From NCBI GenBank assembly GCA_001460835.1, contig CYKH01002140.1, positions 734-24,813 on the forward strand: a stretch of 24,080 bases of DNA, given 5' to 3'. The position numbers were made by a program, and so were the translations under genes. Origin of the DNA: Bodo saltans (Eukaryota > Euglenozoa > Kinetoplastea > Eubodonida > Bodonidae). The notes beneath the pieces are model-generated. The model was given only the letters and a program-made list of their open reading frames with translations, was not told where the DNA came from and searched no databases. Shown here one piece after another: positions 5,787 through 16,700 of the stretch (positions are counted from its first letter, which is position 1; every line of letters begins with the position of its first letter).

Positions 5787-8700
5787 ATGGCTGTCGTCAA
5801 CATCATCACCGCCTTCATCATCATCTTCTTCATCATAGCTCCCTCCACCACTGGATTCGAGTGCAACGTCGTGTGCCCAGGTAGTTACGCTCTCCTCGCA
5901 GGAACTTCCATCTGCCGCATCAACGCAGCGTTTATTGGGATATGCTCCGATGGGTGGACAAAAACCACAACCTCTTTTTCCCCACCATATTCGTACTCAT
6001 GTGAGCGAAACGGCAACAGTAGACCTTTTCCTATGGAAAACACCTGCCCAAATGGATACACGAACACTTCCACGGATTGCTATCACGATACGGGCGCATC
6101 CCTTGTGTCGCAGGGCACGTGTGCTCCAGTCACGACGCCGCCCACATCAAATTCCTACACGGCGAACTGCGCGTGGTGTGCGGCTTTATTTCTCTGCGTA
6201 GAGAAATCAACCACACCCTGCTACGGCTCTTGTGTTGCAGTTGCGACAAGTAATAGTTTACTGTGTGATCGGAGTCCGTACTGTCAGTGGTGCACCACAG
6301 CGACGAGCATCGGTGTGTGCCAGCCCAATGGTGGGACGTGCTATAGCACATGTCTATTAGCAACTGCGGAATCAGCTGTTTGCGCGGCAAGCGCCGAGTG
6401 TAAGTGGTGTGGTGCTATTTCTCTTTGTCAGCCACGGGCTGGCACTTGCTACACCTCGTGCCCGCTCGCATCGGTTGAGGGCAGCACTGTGTGCAGCACC
6501 GCTCAGCAGTGTCAATGGTGCCCTGACACAACGAGCATCGGCGTATGCCAACCGAAGTCTGGTGGCGTTTGCTGGGCCACCTGCAACCTTGCCTCCAACG
6601 ACACGGTGGCCGCAGCAGATGTGTGTAGCCAGAGTCTGAATTGCCAATGGTGTTCTGCTATTGGATACTGCTCATCCAACGCCGCCGCGTGCCTCACGAC
6701 ATGTGAAGTGGTTGCAAAAAGTGACCCGTCTATCTGTCACCTGCTATCGATCCAGACCAAATGTCAGTGGTGCAGCGGGTTGTCGTATTGCTCAAAAAAA
6801 AAACTGCTCGACCAACGCCGCCGCATGCCTCACCACGTGTGAAGTGGTTGCAAAAAATGACCCCTCTATCTGTCACCTTCGATCGATCCAGACCAAATGT
6901 CAGTGGTGCAGCGGGTTGTCGTATTGCTCTACTCGTACAATAGGCGCATGTATCCCTGCCTGCAACACGCTCATCGGGCGCCGAGCATCTTGTGAGGGGT
7001 CCCTCGACTGTCACTGGTGCCCTCAACACGGGGGTCGATGCAAGCCAATCAAAGGAAAAACTCGAGGATACGTCGCTTGGCTTCGCGAATACGATTGTGA
7101 ATCTCCTAGTGAATCCCGGTCAGAAGAAACGAGCTCAACCATGACATTATCTGCTGACGACTCACATTCCGAGTCCACAACATGTTCGCTAACATCGTCC
7201 GAATCGACGACGAATTCATTCACAGATGAATATTCTGAATCCTGGACTTCTTCGTCCACCGTGACCAGTAGCACCTCAAGAACGACGTCAACGTCGATTT
7301 CAGGCAGCAAGAGTGGTACTCCGTCATACTCGTTCACATCGTCAGTGAGTACTTCCGACAGCGCGTCGGAGTCTCAATCTTTGTCCAGCAGTAGCACCCA
7401 GTCGGATAGCCCCACCATCACGATCGACCCTTGTAACACGACATTTAGGGATGACTCGACAAGTTTCATCCGGCGTGTGACCCTCCTCAACGACGTTGCG
7501 TACGGCGTTGTGAATAGCAGTGACGCCACATTCCTTGTTCTGAATCGTGTGCAGCTTGCCGCGATGCGCACGATGAGACTGCAGGTTGGCTTCAACACGT
7601 ATCTACGAAACTTTTATTACAACACAAGCTTGGATTGGTTTCCCCTTCCGAAAGTATCAAACTGCATTGCGAGTGGCTTTGAACTCGTCAACGCGACAGA
7701 TTTTGTGGTTCGAGTGGATTACAATCCCGATGTGTCGTTAGCAGTAGGCGTCAATAATGATTACTTCTGCAACTTGACCTTCTCAACGGATATTTTCCAA
7801 TGCCAACTGATGACCAACTTCACGTTCAACTTCAGTGCGACGATCCTTGTGACGGGAACGCCAGCGGTACTGTCCAGTGTGAGTCAAACATCTGTCACGG
7901 TCATGTCGGCGTTGGTGGCATTTCTTAGCGGCGGGGCGGCGTTATTGCAACAGTCCCGCGCGGAAAGCCTTGGCCAACTCACCGCTTGCCAATTTAGTTT
8001 GGTAGATCAACCATCGGCTCAAGACTGCCCGATGCAAATCGGATTCGGGAGTGAACTTCAGTTTTATTACCGAGGATGCGTCGTAGGCAACATTGGCGCC
8101 ATTGCAGTATTTCTCGCTGCTGTGCTTGCTGTGGTGTTAGTGGCGAGTTTGTTGTGTCGCCGCGAGGTTCATGTCTGGGAGTACGTAGCACCACCAACTG
8201 CTAGCGCCTCAGAAGTTGTCCACATTGGTGAAGAATCGGCTGAGAAAGCCCTCGGCGGTAGCGACGGAGATCAGTACCTTGACACCCTCGCCGATGCGCT
8301 CCTTTTGGAAATGCAAAAAGCAGAAATCGAAGAAAAGACGAAGGGAGTTGGTCATGATCACCTACAAGGTCTCCCGAACAGTAGTGAGGAGCATAGCAGC
8401 GATAATCAAGGCGAAGAAGCTGCCGTTCCAAAAATTCTCGCCTTCACTCGGATGGAAACGTTCAGAGAAGCATTCAATCGTCTCTGCGGCCGCTTAGCGT
8501 TTCCCTCCATCGGCGCACTTCCGGTTGGTCTTCTTGCAGACAGCACAATCCTCGCCTCTGTTCGACTCCTCGCACATCCTATCGACGAGAACGACAACCT
8601 CATTGGAGGCATTGGTATCGCATTCTATGGTGTGATTCTTGTTGTTTTGCTGGTGTGTACCCTCGCTGCTGTGGTGAAGCGGTCCCCAACCCCTGTCAAG

Positions 8701-9972
8701 CTCCGCAAAACAAATCCATTGTCAACAGACCACAAAGTAGGATCCTACCTACGGTACTGGCTGCTTCCTACTACCGACTTCGAGTCTGAGCGTCGACGAG
8801 ATCGGCATCGGTACGGGATGCTGAAATTCCTTTTCGAAGACAGTAGATACCCTGTATTTATTGTTTGTGATTTAGCACTCAGCATTTTGATTGCGGGCTT
8901 AGTGGGTGTTGGAACCAGCCGCCGAGAACTTTGTGCAAAGTTAGCGATTGCCGGAACTGCAGGTTATGGTTTGTTTTTCCTGTGTGTGCTTGCTCTACGC
9001 CCTGACCTCACTCGACTCAATCTCATGCTCAACATTATTGCCGCGGGATTAGGCTTTCTGTCATCCATTGTAACCCTTGTCTCCATGGACCAAGACGCGC
9101 TTGGCCTCACGTCTGTTGGTCAGTACATCTCCCTTGTGATGCTGGTGATTATCCTGCTGCAATTTGTTGCCACTGCAATCGCCATAGTCGCTTTTGCACG
9201 AGCACTCGCGAAACTGATGCGCGAGCGACGTGCGACGAAAGCTGCTGCTGCTGTGGCAAGAGGAGCAGGCACTGGAGTTGGTGGCAGTGGCTCGACCTCA
9301 ACAGATCAGTTTGGTATCGTCTATCACATCAACATTATCAGAAATCCTAATGGAGACGAAGTCGACTCCTGCTCTGATGACGACAACGGTAAAGATGATG
9401 ACATTATTGTGATTGTTCAGGAGCAGCAGCAAGACTCAAAATTGGCTCACTTGAACAGTAGTGCAGCATCTCGAGGAGGAACCGAAGCGAATATTGATGG
9501 CGACAATGACTCTTTGGAAATGCGCACCTTGCCGATTTTCCAGGAGCTTGACGACGATGACTGTGGTGATGATGGAGGTCGCTCCGATAACGACGGCATC
9601 GATGCTGATATTGGGTTGGAGGCTGCGCTTGGTCGGCTGGATGAAGAACCACCAGAGGAAGAAGAATTCGATCGCATTTGGATGTCGTTGCGTGACCGCA
9701 GCAGCCAACTAAATTTAGGAGGAGGGAGAGGTCACGGGAAACGCCGATTCAGTTCCATTGTGAAGAAGAGCGGCGATACTACTGCAACAGCAGAACAATT
9801 GCCGTCCCGGCCTCGAGGAAGCAGCATGCTTCTTACCTTTCTTCACAACGATGAAAATGAAGGCGACGAGGATGACAGCTACGCTGATGGATGTGAGCAA
9901 TCGTCATCAAGTGCTTGTGTGGAAGATGATAACAGGGTTGCGTCGCCAGCAAGCATTCCGCAGCCCAAGTGA
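5787..9972 (+). CDS. multi-pass surface membrane protein with CxWC cysteine-rich ectodomain (frame broken at an A10 run)
   Basis: The ORF from ATG 5787 stops at 6842. The continuing frame runs to 9972 and has no plausible start of its own. Removing one A from the run at 6794-6803 would join them into one 1394-residue protein. In that numbering, residues 1-23 are a signal peptide, then comes a Cys-rich head. Eight modules centred on C-x-W-C follow (C128, C166, C205, C242, C286, C326, C371, C408), each with C-P/S-x-G-x-C-Y-x-x-C-like flanks. A Ser/Thr-rich stalk (about 440-542) and an N-glycosylated domain with paired cysteines (about 547-760) come next. Likely membrane segments are near 702-721 (weak), 766-789, 941-964, 1022-1043, 1049-1070, 1078-1099 and 1113-1141. 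The cytoplasmic tail is Asp/Glu-rich with a basic patch (GKRRFSSIVKK). This resembles large lineage-specific surface families of free-living bodonids; ligand and function are unknown. The cysteine modules recall PSI/EGF-like folds, but I do not assign them to a known domain. Confidence 0.75.
6668..6929 (+). repeat. near-identical tandem 136-bp module duplication inside the surface-protein gene
   Basis: 6668-6793 and 6804-6929 align without gaps, with about 9 differences in 126 nt by hand count. Each encodes NAAACLTTCEVVAK, DPSICHL, SIQTKCQWCSGLSYC. The period is 136 bp, one more than 45 codons, and the extra base lies in the A run between the copies. Confidence 0.85.
6794..6803 (+). other. 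A10 homopolymer where the reading frame breaks
   Basis: Upstream the frame reads C-S then lysines and soon stops (6840-6842). With nine A it would read C-S-K-K-N-C-S-T-N and continue in the long frame, restoring the 45-codon repeat period. The extra A may be a sequencing error, a true mutation, or a slippage-prone switch. Confidence 0.75.
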
Positions 9973-10796
9973 GGCATGAATAAAAAATGCATCTTTTTTC
10001 TGTAAAAACCTGAGGGTTTACTTGCAAAAAAGAAGGGCAACAGTGCTGTGTGTTTCGTTACTCCTTATTACTGATACTTCCCATCTCATGAATTTTTATT
10101 TGTCTCAGTTTTTCTGTGACATCGGGGGTTGTTCGTTGGTTTATTTCATTGATTATTTGTTGCATTCTCCTCCCTCTTTTGTCCCTCTCCACAATGCTCA
10201 CACACACCTCAATGGTCCCCATCACACAAGAAAAGAGAATTTCCATTCCTCCCTTCGCTCAATCAATACAAAAATGTTCATGGTAGCGTGGCCATTCACA
10301 AAACTCTACCAACAACGTCTCCTGTTGACAACAAAGCGTTGCGCTCTGTTTTTGGGGAGGCATCTCCGTTTATATACGTGTGTGATTCCAATTTTATTTC
10401 TTCCTAGTTTCTGATTGTTTGTGTTTTGTTATGTTCTGTGTCAGAAGCGTTTTTGTGTGCATGCGTTGTGCGCGATCCTCCGTCATTTCATGTTCCCTGT
10501 CCCCTTTGAATACACGGCATTTCAGAGTCGCAAGACTACTCAGTTACTGTACTGCTGGCCTTTAACCTTTACATCGGAAAAAAAAATGCGATCAACGCAA
10601 CAGAAATTCCAAATCCCTTTTATTACTATTTTTTACTATTGTTTTTGGTATTATTTAAAATGTTTGGGAGTTATCGATTTCTGTCGTAAGCTCCTCACTG
10701 TAAACGACCCCAATTGCGCACCTTATCTTTATCCTCGGTTACCAGATAAAATCAAAATCGCAAAAGAGTGTGAGACTTCCTCAAACAAAAAAAACA
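9973..10796 (+). other. 824-nt intergenic region, T-rich, no supported gene
   Basis: It contains several pyrimidine-rich blocks with AGs (for example CCCTTTGAATACACGGCATT then CAG at 10523-10525). An ORF from ATG 10586 reaches 11071, but it overlaps the large downstream gene by 275 nt. Its composition (FYYCFWYYLKCLG) looks non-coding. Confidence 0.5.
10721..10745 (+). promoter_or_regulatory. trans-splice acceptor for the 2304-residue protein gene
   Basis: CCTTATCTTTATCCTCGGTT then ACCAG, with AG at 10744-10745. It leaves a 51-nt A-rich leader without an ATG before the start at 10797. Confidence 0.55.
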
Positions 10797-13700
10797 ATGG
10801 AATTCAATGCTGTTCCCACCTTTACTTCTGGGCACCACCACGCAAGCTCTTCCTCCTCGCAAGTCCGCGGTGGTGCAGTCGCCGCTCAACGAAAGAAGAA
10901 ACCTCAATTGTCAACCCCAGTGAGCACCAGACACCCACGCGTTGGTGGGCACAACACACCCACGATGTCCACCCACACCACGGCGGCAGCGTCCAGTGCC
11001 GCCAGAAGAAAGAGCCAGTCAGAATTAGAACGAAGTCAGCTGGAGCCGCCAACTGCAAGCGACCATCCTAGACAACCGGTTGCTGCAACTGTTGCGTCCA
11101 CGACTTCACCCCTATTCCACACGCCAAATGGCGGAGGTACTGTTGCTCGTCCAACACAAAACAGTGCAGGAGGCGGTAGCGCAGGAGGGGCTGCCAACAG
11201 CGATGATGAAAACTTTGAGCCGTGTCTCAGCGTCCAACGACCTCGATTTGCCGAGTTATTCGAAGGAGGTGGTGGTGGAAGTCGTAAGCCATCAGGATCT
11301 ATCGCATCCCCACTCCGGTCCGCTGGTCGCTCACTACCTCCCCTTGCTCCTGCTGCTGTGGCTGCGCCCCCATCACCGTTTGTGATGTCCAAGAAACCGC
11401 CGCTGCACAACAACCACAACAACACCTCGTCCCCCAATGTAAGCCGTTCGTTGATCAATGAGAGTGATTACAGCGAGGGGGGAGGAGAAGAAGCAGCTGA
11501 ATCCTGTAAAGAAGACATCGAACGTCTTCTCAACGACAGTGAAGACGTGACACCGCAGTTAGAAGAAGATGCGCCACGCCCCCACCCCCAGCAGCATCTG
11601 TCGCCTGGCCGCTCCCAGCCACTGCCACCTCGTCCTGCGACGAGCGATCCGCCGATGCCAACACCTCAGCAGCGAAGTGCGTTACCGCCTGACGCGCGTG
11701 GCAGCTCGCTAGAATTCGAGGGCGGTGATCAGCATTTCATCTCAGATCAAGAAGAAGAAAGGCGGAGTTCAAAGCGGCTGTTCCTTGTTGCCGACCCAGA
11801 GGACTTTCTTATGGACCCCTCTGCTCCTACTTCCGACAACGAGCGAGAGAGCAATGTGCAAGACGTTGCCACGCCCCTATCACCAACGTTCGATGCAAGA
11901 GCAGCAACAGTGTCAATGGTGCACCAAGAAGGAGAAGTCGTTGTCGCACCTAAATCTCAAGCGCCACAAACCAATTCTTCGCAAACTGCGACGAATATTG
12001 CGCGCCGCCAAGCGCCTGGAAGAAGAGACAACAACGACGCTTCTACTGCGTCTCAGGGTGCATTCTTACGTCACCTTCCCGAACCAGCAGCGTATGACGA
12101 GCCACAAACCAATTCTTCGCACCAAACTGCGACGAATATTGCGCGCCGCCAAGCGCCTGGAAGAAGAGACATCGACGCTTCTTCTGCGTCTCAGGGTGCA
12201 TTCTTACGTCACCTTCCCGAACCAGCAGCGTATGACGACGCGCAAGCAGTCGTCTCCTTTTTCGAGGGCGTAGCATTGTCAGAACCTTCGCTTCCCCTTA
12301 CATCAGTGTCCAAGCCGCAGCGTCCAGTGAGGCGTGGCAACGCTTCAGAGTCGTCTGTTAGTGCGCCGCCGCCCCCGTCTTCTGCTCTGCCAATGGTGGG
12401 AGAGCAGTCGCAAGAGGAGCTGCTCGTTGCCGCAGCGACACAGCGACAGCAGCGTGCTTCTGCGGAGCGGACAACTTCCTTCGAAGAATCTGCCGCTAGT
12501 AGCCTAAGCACAAGAAGCGGTGGTCGCGTGCCGTCGACGTCACCGCCTCCGCCAGCTCCGCTGCTTGTCGAAGGAAGCTCCCCTTCGAATGCAACCCAAA
12601 GCCCGAAGAGTCGTCGTGCTCCTCTCGCCACTCACCTGGCTGGCGACACATCGCCTTCACCAAAGAAGTTTTCTCCTCGAGGCGGTGGCGCACCACTGTC
12701 AGCTGACATTGTTGCACCCTCGCTCATTGTCATCGGAAGTCCCTCCGCCTCAACCACCTCAAACCCATTTGCTGGGTTAGACCTCTCGTTCAAAAGCAAC
12801 GCAACAAACCGAAGAGAGTCTGCGCAGCATGTGGAACGTCCCACGCGCAATGTGGTGGACGAACCGCCGCGTTCCACCGACCCATCTGTTGTTGCTGTTG
12901 TTGATGATGATGGTGATCAAAGTGCCAACGAGCAGCAACGCGGCGTGAGTGTTGCATCATCATCATCGAGCAGCAGCCAGCACGTCGCGACTAGCACCGA
13001 CGATCTGATAGACACCGTCATCTCAAACCCTACGCCTATTGTCGCTGCTGCCCTCGACGACAACCCGCCTTCAAGTGTGGGTGCATCGTCGGACAAAGGC
13101 GGTTCGTCGGCCCCTCGCACACCAACGCGAACATCACGACAAAAGGCTCACGACGCAATCAAAACCAGTCATCGGGTTCCTCCCCAAGAGCCATATCTTG
13201 TGCGAGAGTCGATCATGAATCTTGTGAATGCAAGTTTAAGTGCTTCACCTGTGACGTCGCTGCGGGCTGAAGGCACGGCCATCGCCATCGACAGTGCCGC
13301 TACTCATACAGCAGATGTTGAATCCCCTCCCAATATCTCTACGAGCGTGCGCACTACGATGCCAGAAGAGACGTTACCTGCATCAGCTGCTGCATCAGCT
13401 TCATCGTCGATGGTGCTGTCTCCGCCACGCCTTCAAAGAAGTGATACATCTCCAAGCGCCTCTGTGAACTCACCGCGACGTCAAGACGAAGTGACAGGGA
13501 CTGCCATCACCACAACTACACCTACCGCTGGTACAACAACAACTACTACTACTGCGGCTGTTGCACTGGCCCCTCAGCCTGTACATCGTGGAGGGATGCT
13601 TGACTCCACATCAATCTCATCATCGGTCGTTGCTGCTGCGAGCGAGACACGGGCGGCACAACCGCAGCTAGCCACGTTTGACGTCTTTGCTCCCACCGAC

Positions 13701-16700
13701 ACCACCGAAGCCTCCACTCTATTAAACCTTTCCGCTTCGCCACCACCGCCTACCCTTCGCCTTGGATCAAATGCACGACGCTCTGTCAGCGGCGGAAATA
13801 GCAGCGCCTCTGCCATCCCAAGTAGTTCAGCAATTGCAGCTGTTGCTCCCGTGGTGGACCCCACTGCCTCGATGATGGCCGCTGACGCGAGTGCCTCGGG
13901 CATTTCAATGTTCTCCCAGCAAGCAGCACAAGAGTTCCACTCAAGCAGCGTTGTTGTGGCCCACGACGATGTCATGTCGCTCGAGGAGCCAGCACACTCT
14001 CCGTTGATTTCTCTTGCGCCGACCAACTCAGCGATTTCGCCGCCACAGCAACAACTTGGGCTTCCCCCTGTCCCCCGCTCTGCATCGTCCGCAGCTTCAT
14101 TAGATCGAAGCTTGACGAACGATAACATGATGGGAGTTTCGTCGCACCTTTTGCACAGCAATGTCCAGCCGCTGTTGTCCTCGAACAACAATCCAAGTGC
14201 GATGAAGAGTGTGAAGAATCAACACGAAAGCAGTGATGCAGCTTCGTCCGTCCGTGCACCGCCAGCAGCAGCTGTTGTTGGTAGCAGCGTCACCAGCGAG
14301 CAGGAAGGGGCCAACGAATCTTTTGATGGGCTTAGAGCGTCGATGCGAAGCGACGACGCAGAGTCACCGTTCATGATCACGACAACAGCAACCGCAGAAC
14401 CGTCGCCCAAATCCCCGCTTGCTGCGACTTCGTCATCGTTTCATGCAGCGGTGGGATCGCCTCGAGTCGCATCGCGCAGTCCTAAGAACGATGCTGTGCA
14501 ACGAGCACTGAAAGAGTGTTTCGACACCTTGATTGAGCAGAAAACGGATGCACCACCACGGAACCTAAACATCAGCACAGCAATTGAAGGATCACCATTG
14601 CGTAGGTCTGACTCGCTTAGAACAGGAAAGCAGTTGTTGCAAACATCGCCACGTGTGTCGGACTCTCAGCAATCTTCGCCGAAAAAGAAGTTGCTTCTCT
14701 CGCACGTTGCTGGTGGAGTAGAGGGAGGTGTTGATGCCGCCGATTTTATGAACGACGGAGGAACACCACTGAAGCGTCACGGCAGCTCTACGACGACAGC
14801 GATGGTTCCTTCGTCCCCCTGGAAGCCTCCCACGTCGCCGGCACCGCCAAATTTGCGACATTCCTTCCAATTCTCTGAACCACCCATGTTTGCTGAAGGT
14901 TCCAGTCCTACCGCTGCGTTGAATGCCCGGCAATTGTCATCCGCTCGCATAGACGGACGCGTTCCGTCGTTTTCACCTGAAAATAAATCCCCTGTTCAAA
15001 TCGAAGAAGCGACTGAAGTACTTCATCATCAAGCCGCCAGCAGCAATAACCGTCTTGGGGAGCCAGTGCGTCGTTTACCGTCCGCGGAATTTTTGCCGTC
15101 GGTTTTGTATCAACATGACGACGGCAACCTCCTGCGTCGCTCAACTTCCCAAGACAGCGGCGGCGTTTCTGTCGCTGATCGCGAAGCCCTTGAAGAACAC
15201 CTGCGCGCACTCGACATCGCAGACAGTGCTGCTGCCGCTCGCCCAGCATCAAATTTAGTCAGCGCCCAGGGAGATTCGATCGACTTTTCTTTTCCATTTC
15301 GCCGCGATGAGTTGCAACTTCAGCAACTCGCCTTACACCAACAGTATCAACGTCAGAACCACAAGAACGCTGGAAATCATGGCGAAAATGAAGTCGACTA
15401 TGATGACGGCGACTATGAAGATGATGATGATGACGATGAACCGCGAATGGCTGATGTCACCATCAATATCTCCTTGGCACCTGCGCTGTACAAAAAGCCT
15501 TCTTCATCCTCCAACGATTCTCCCTCTCGTCAAAGACACTCGTCCGTAAGCGTCGCTGCTCTTAACGATGTGTTTTCTTTCGCGGCCAACGCGCCCTCAG
15601 CTGGAAATCGAGAAGACATTGCTGGTACGTCGCTTTTACCCTCAGCGCAACCGATTGTGCGAGTTCAGCGAGGCGCAGCGCAGCCTACAGCTACTCATAT
15701 GTTGCTCGAAGGAGCAAGTGGCCAGCACTGGACTGCTGCTGCCTCCCGCCACCACATCGACGACGATGGTTCTTTACTCTCACAGCGCTCACCACTTCCT
15801 AAGATGCGAGCTGTTGGAAATTCACATCCCAACAACTCAGCAGCGACTCCACCGACGTCTGCCATTATTCTCCCCAACGACGAGGAAGACGTCGACGGCA
15901 CTTCCCGCGCACTTGTCCTTGCTCCGATCGCCTCATCGCTGTCTGTTGCTGGCGGGAGCAGTGCTGCAGTGGTAGTGGTTGGGAGCAACATTTCCTCAGG
16001 CGTTGATACTGCCGCAACGCTTCTGCCCCCGCCCGTATTTCCGAATATCTATCAAGACATTGCTGTCGTCGACCCACGAGCTGTCAGTGAAGAATGGCGC
16101 GAAGGTCTTCGGCATGAGCCAATCAAGAATCCCTCCTGGATTCAAGGATGGGGTGGTGCAGAGAACTTCCTGGAAGAAGTTGTGGAGGGAAACCGCCCCT
16201 CAGTGGATGAAGAAGTGGACGTGCATGTTTTGAGCGGCAATCGAAAGAAACTGACGACGTTGCCAACTATTGTGGTTGGAAAGCAGAAGCCGTTTGGGTT
16301 CACGCAACCTCCACCGCAGATGACCACCGATGACGACGACGAACAAGTCAGCCGTAAGGAAATAGCAGCGCGGCCACCACATCATCATGCCTCTTTGGAC
16401 GGTATCGATAGCGGCGACGACGCAACACACCCTGTCGAGTGGATGACGCCGCCCCCGTCGTCTAGAAGGCTCCAGCGGAAGGACTTCACACCGTTAAAAC
16501 ATGTTCCAGCTGCTGCTGCTGCTGCCTCCTGTATTCCGAGCGAACCCCTGGCAGTATCTCGGCGGTCAGTGAACAACGTTGCCCATTTATCCGAAAAAGA
16601 GCAGCAAGATGAGACTCAGCGACGTTTGCGAATTCTGAGAGCAATCGGCAGTGGCAGTGGTGGTGTGTCAGTCGGTGCGGCTGATGATGTGAAATTAAAG

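Noticed and set aside
5512-5838. ORF bridging the DUS4 end and the surface-protein start
   Set aside because: It overlaps both genes out of frame and is mostly low-complexity intergenic sequence ending in a Ser-only stretch.
6661-6842. Two overlapping separate genes instead of one frameshifted gene
   Set aside because: The downstream frame begins at a non-ATG codon within the cysteine modules, has no signal peptide, and resumes the module pattern exactly where the upstream frame loses it.
10586-11071. A + strand ORF just upstream of and overlapping the 2304-residue gene
   Set aside because: It overlaps the better-supported gene by 275 nt, its first half has UTR-like composition, and the nearest good acceptor (10745) lies inside it.
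11036-11458. Long - strand ORFs inside the 2304-residue gene (also 12209-12631, 13574-14191 and others)
   Set aside because: Their codons mirror the Ser/Ala/Pro-rich low-complexity coding strand, which naturally lacks stops on the reverse strand. No independent signal supports them.
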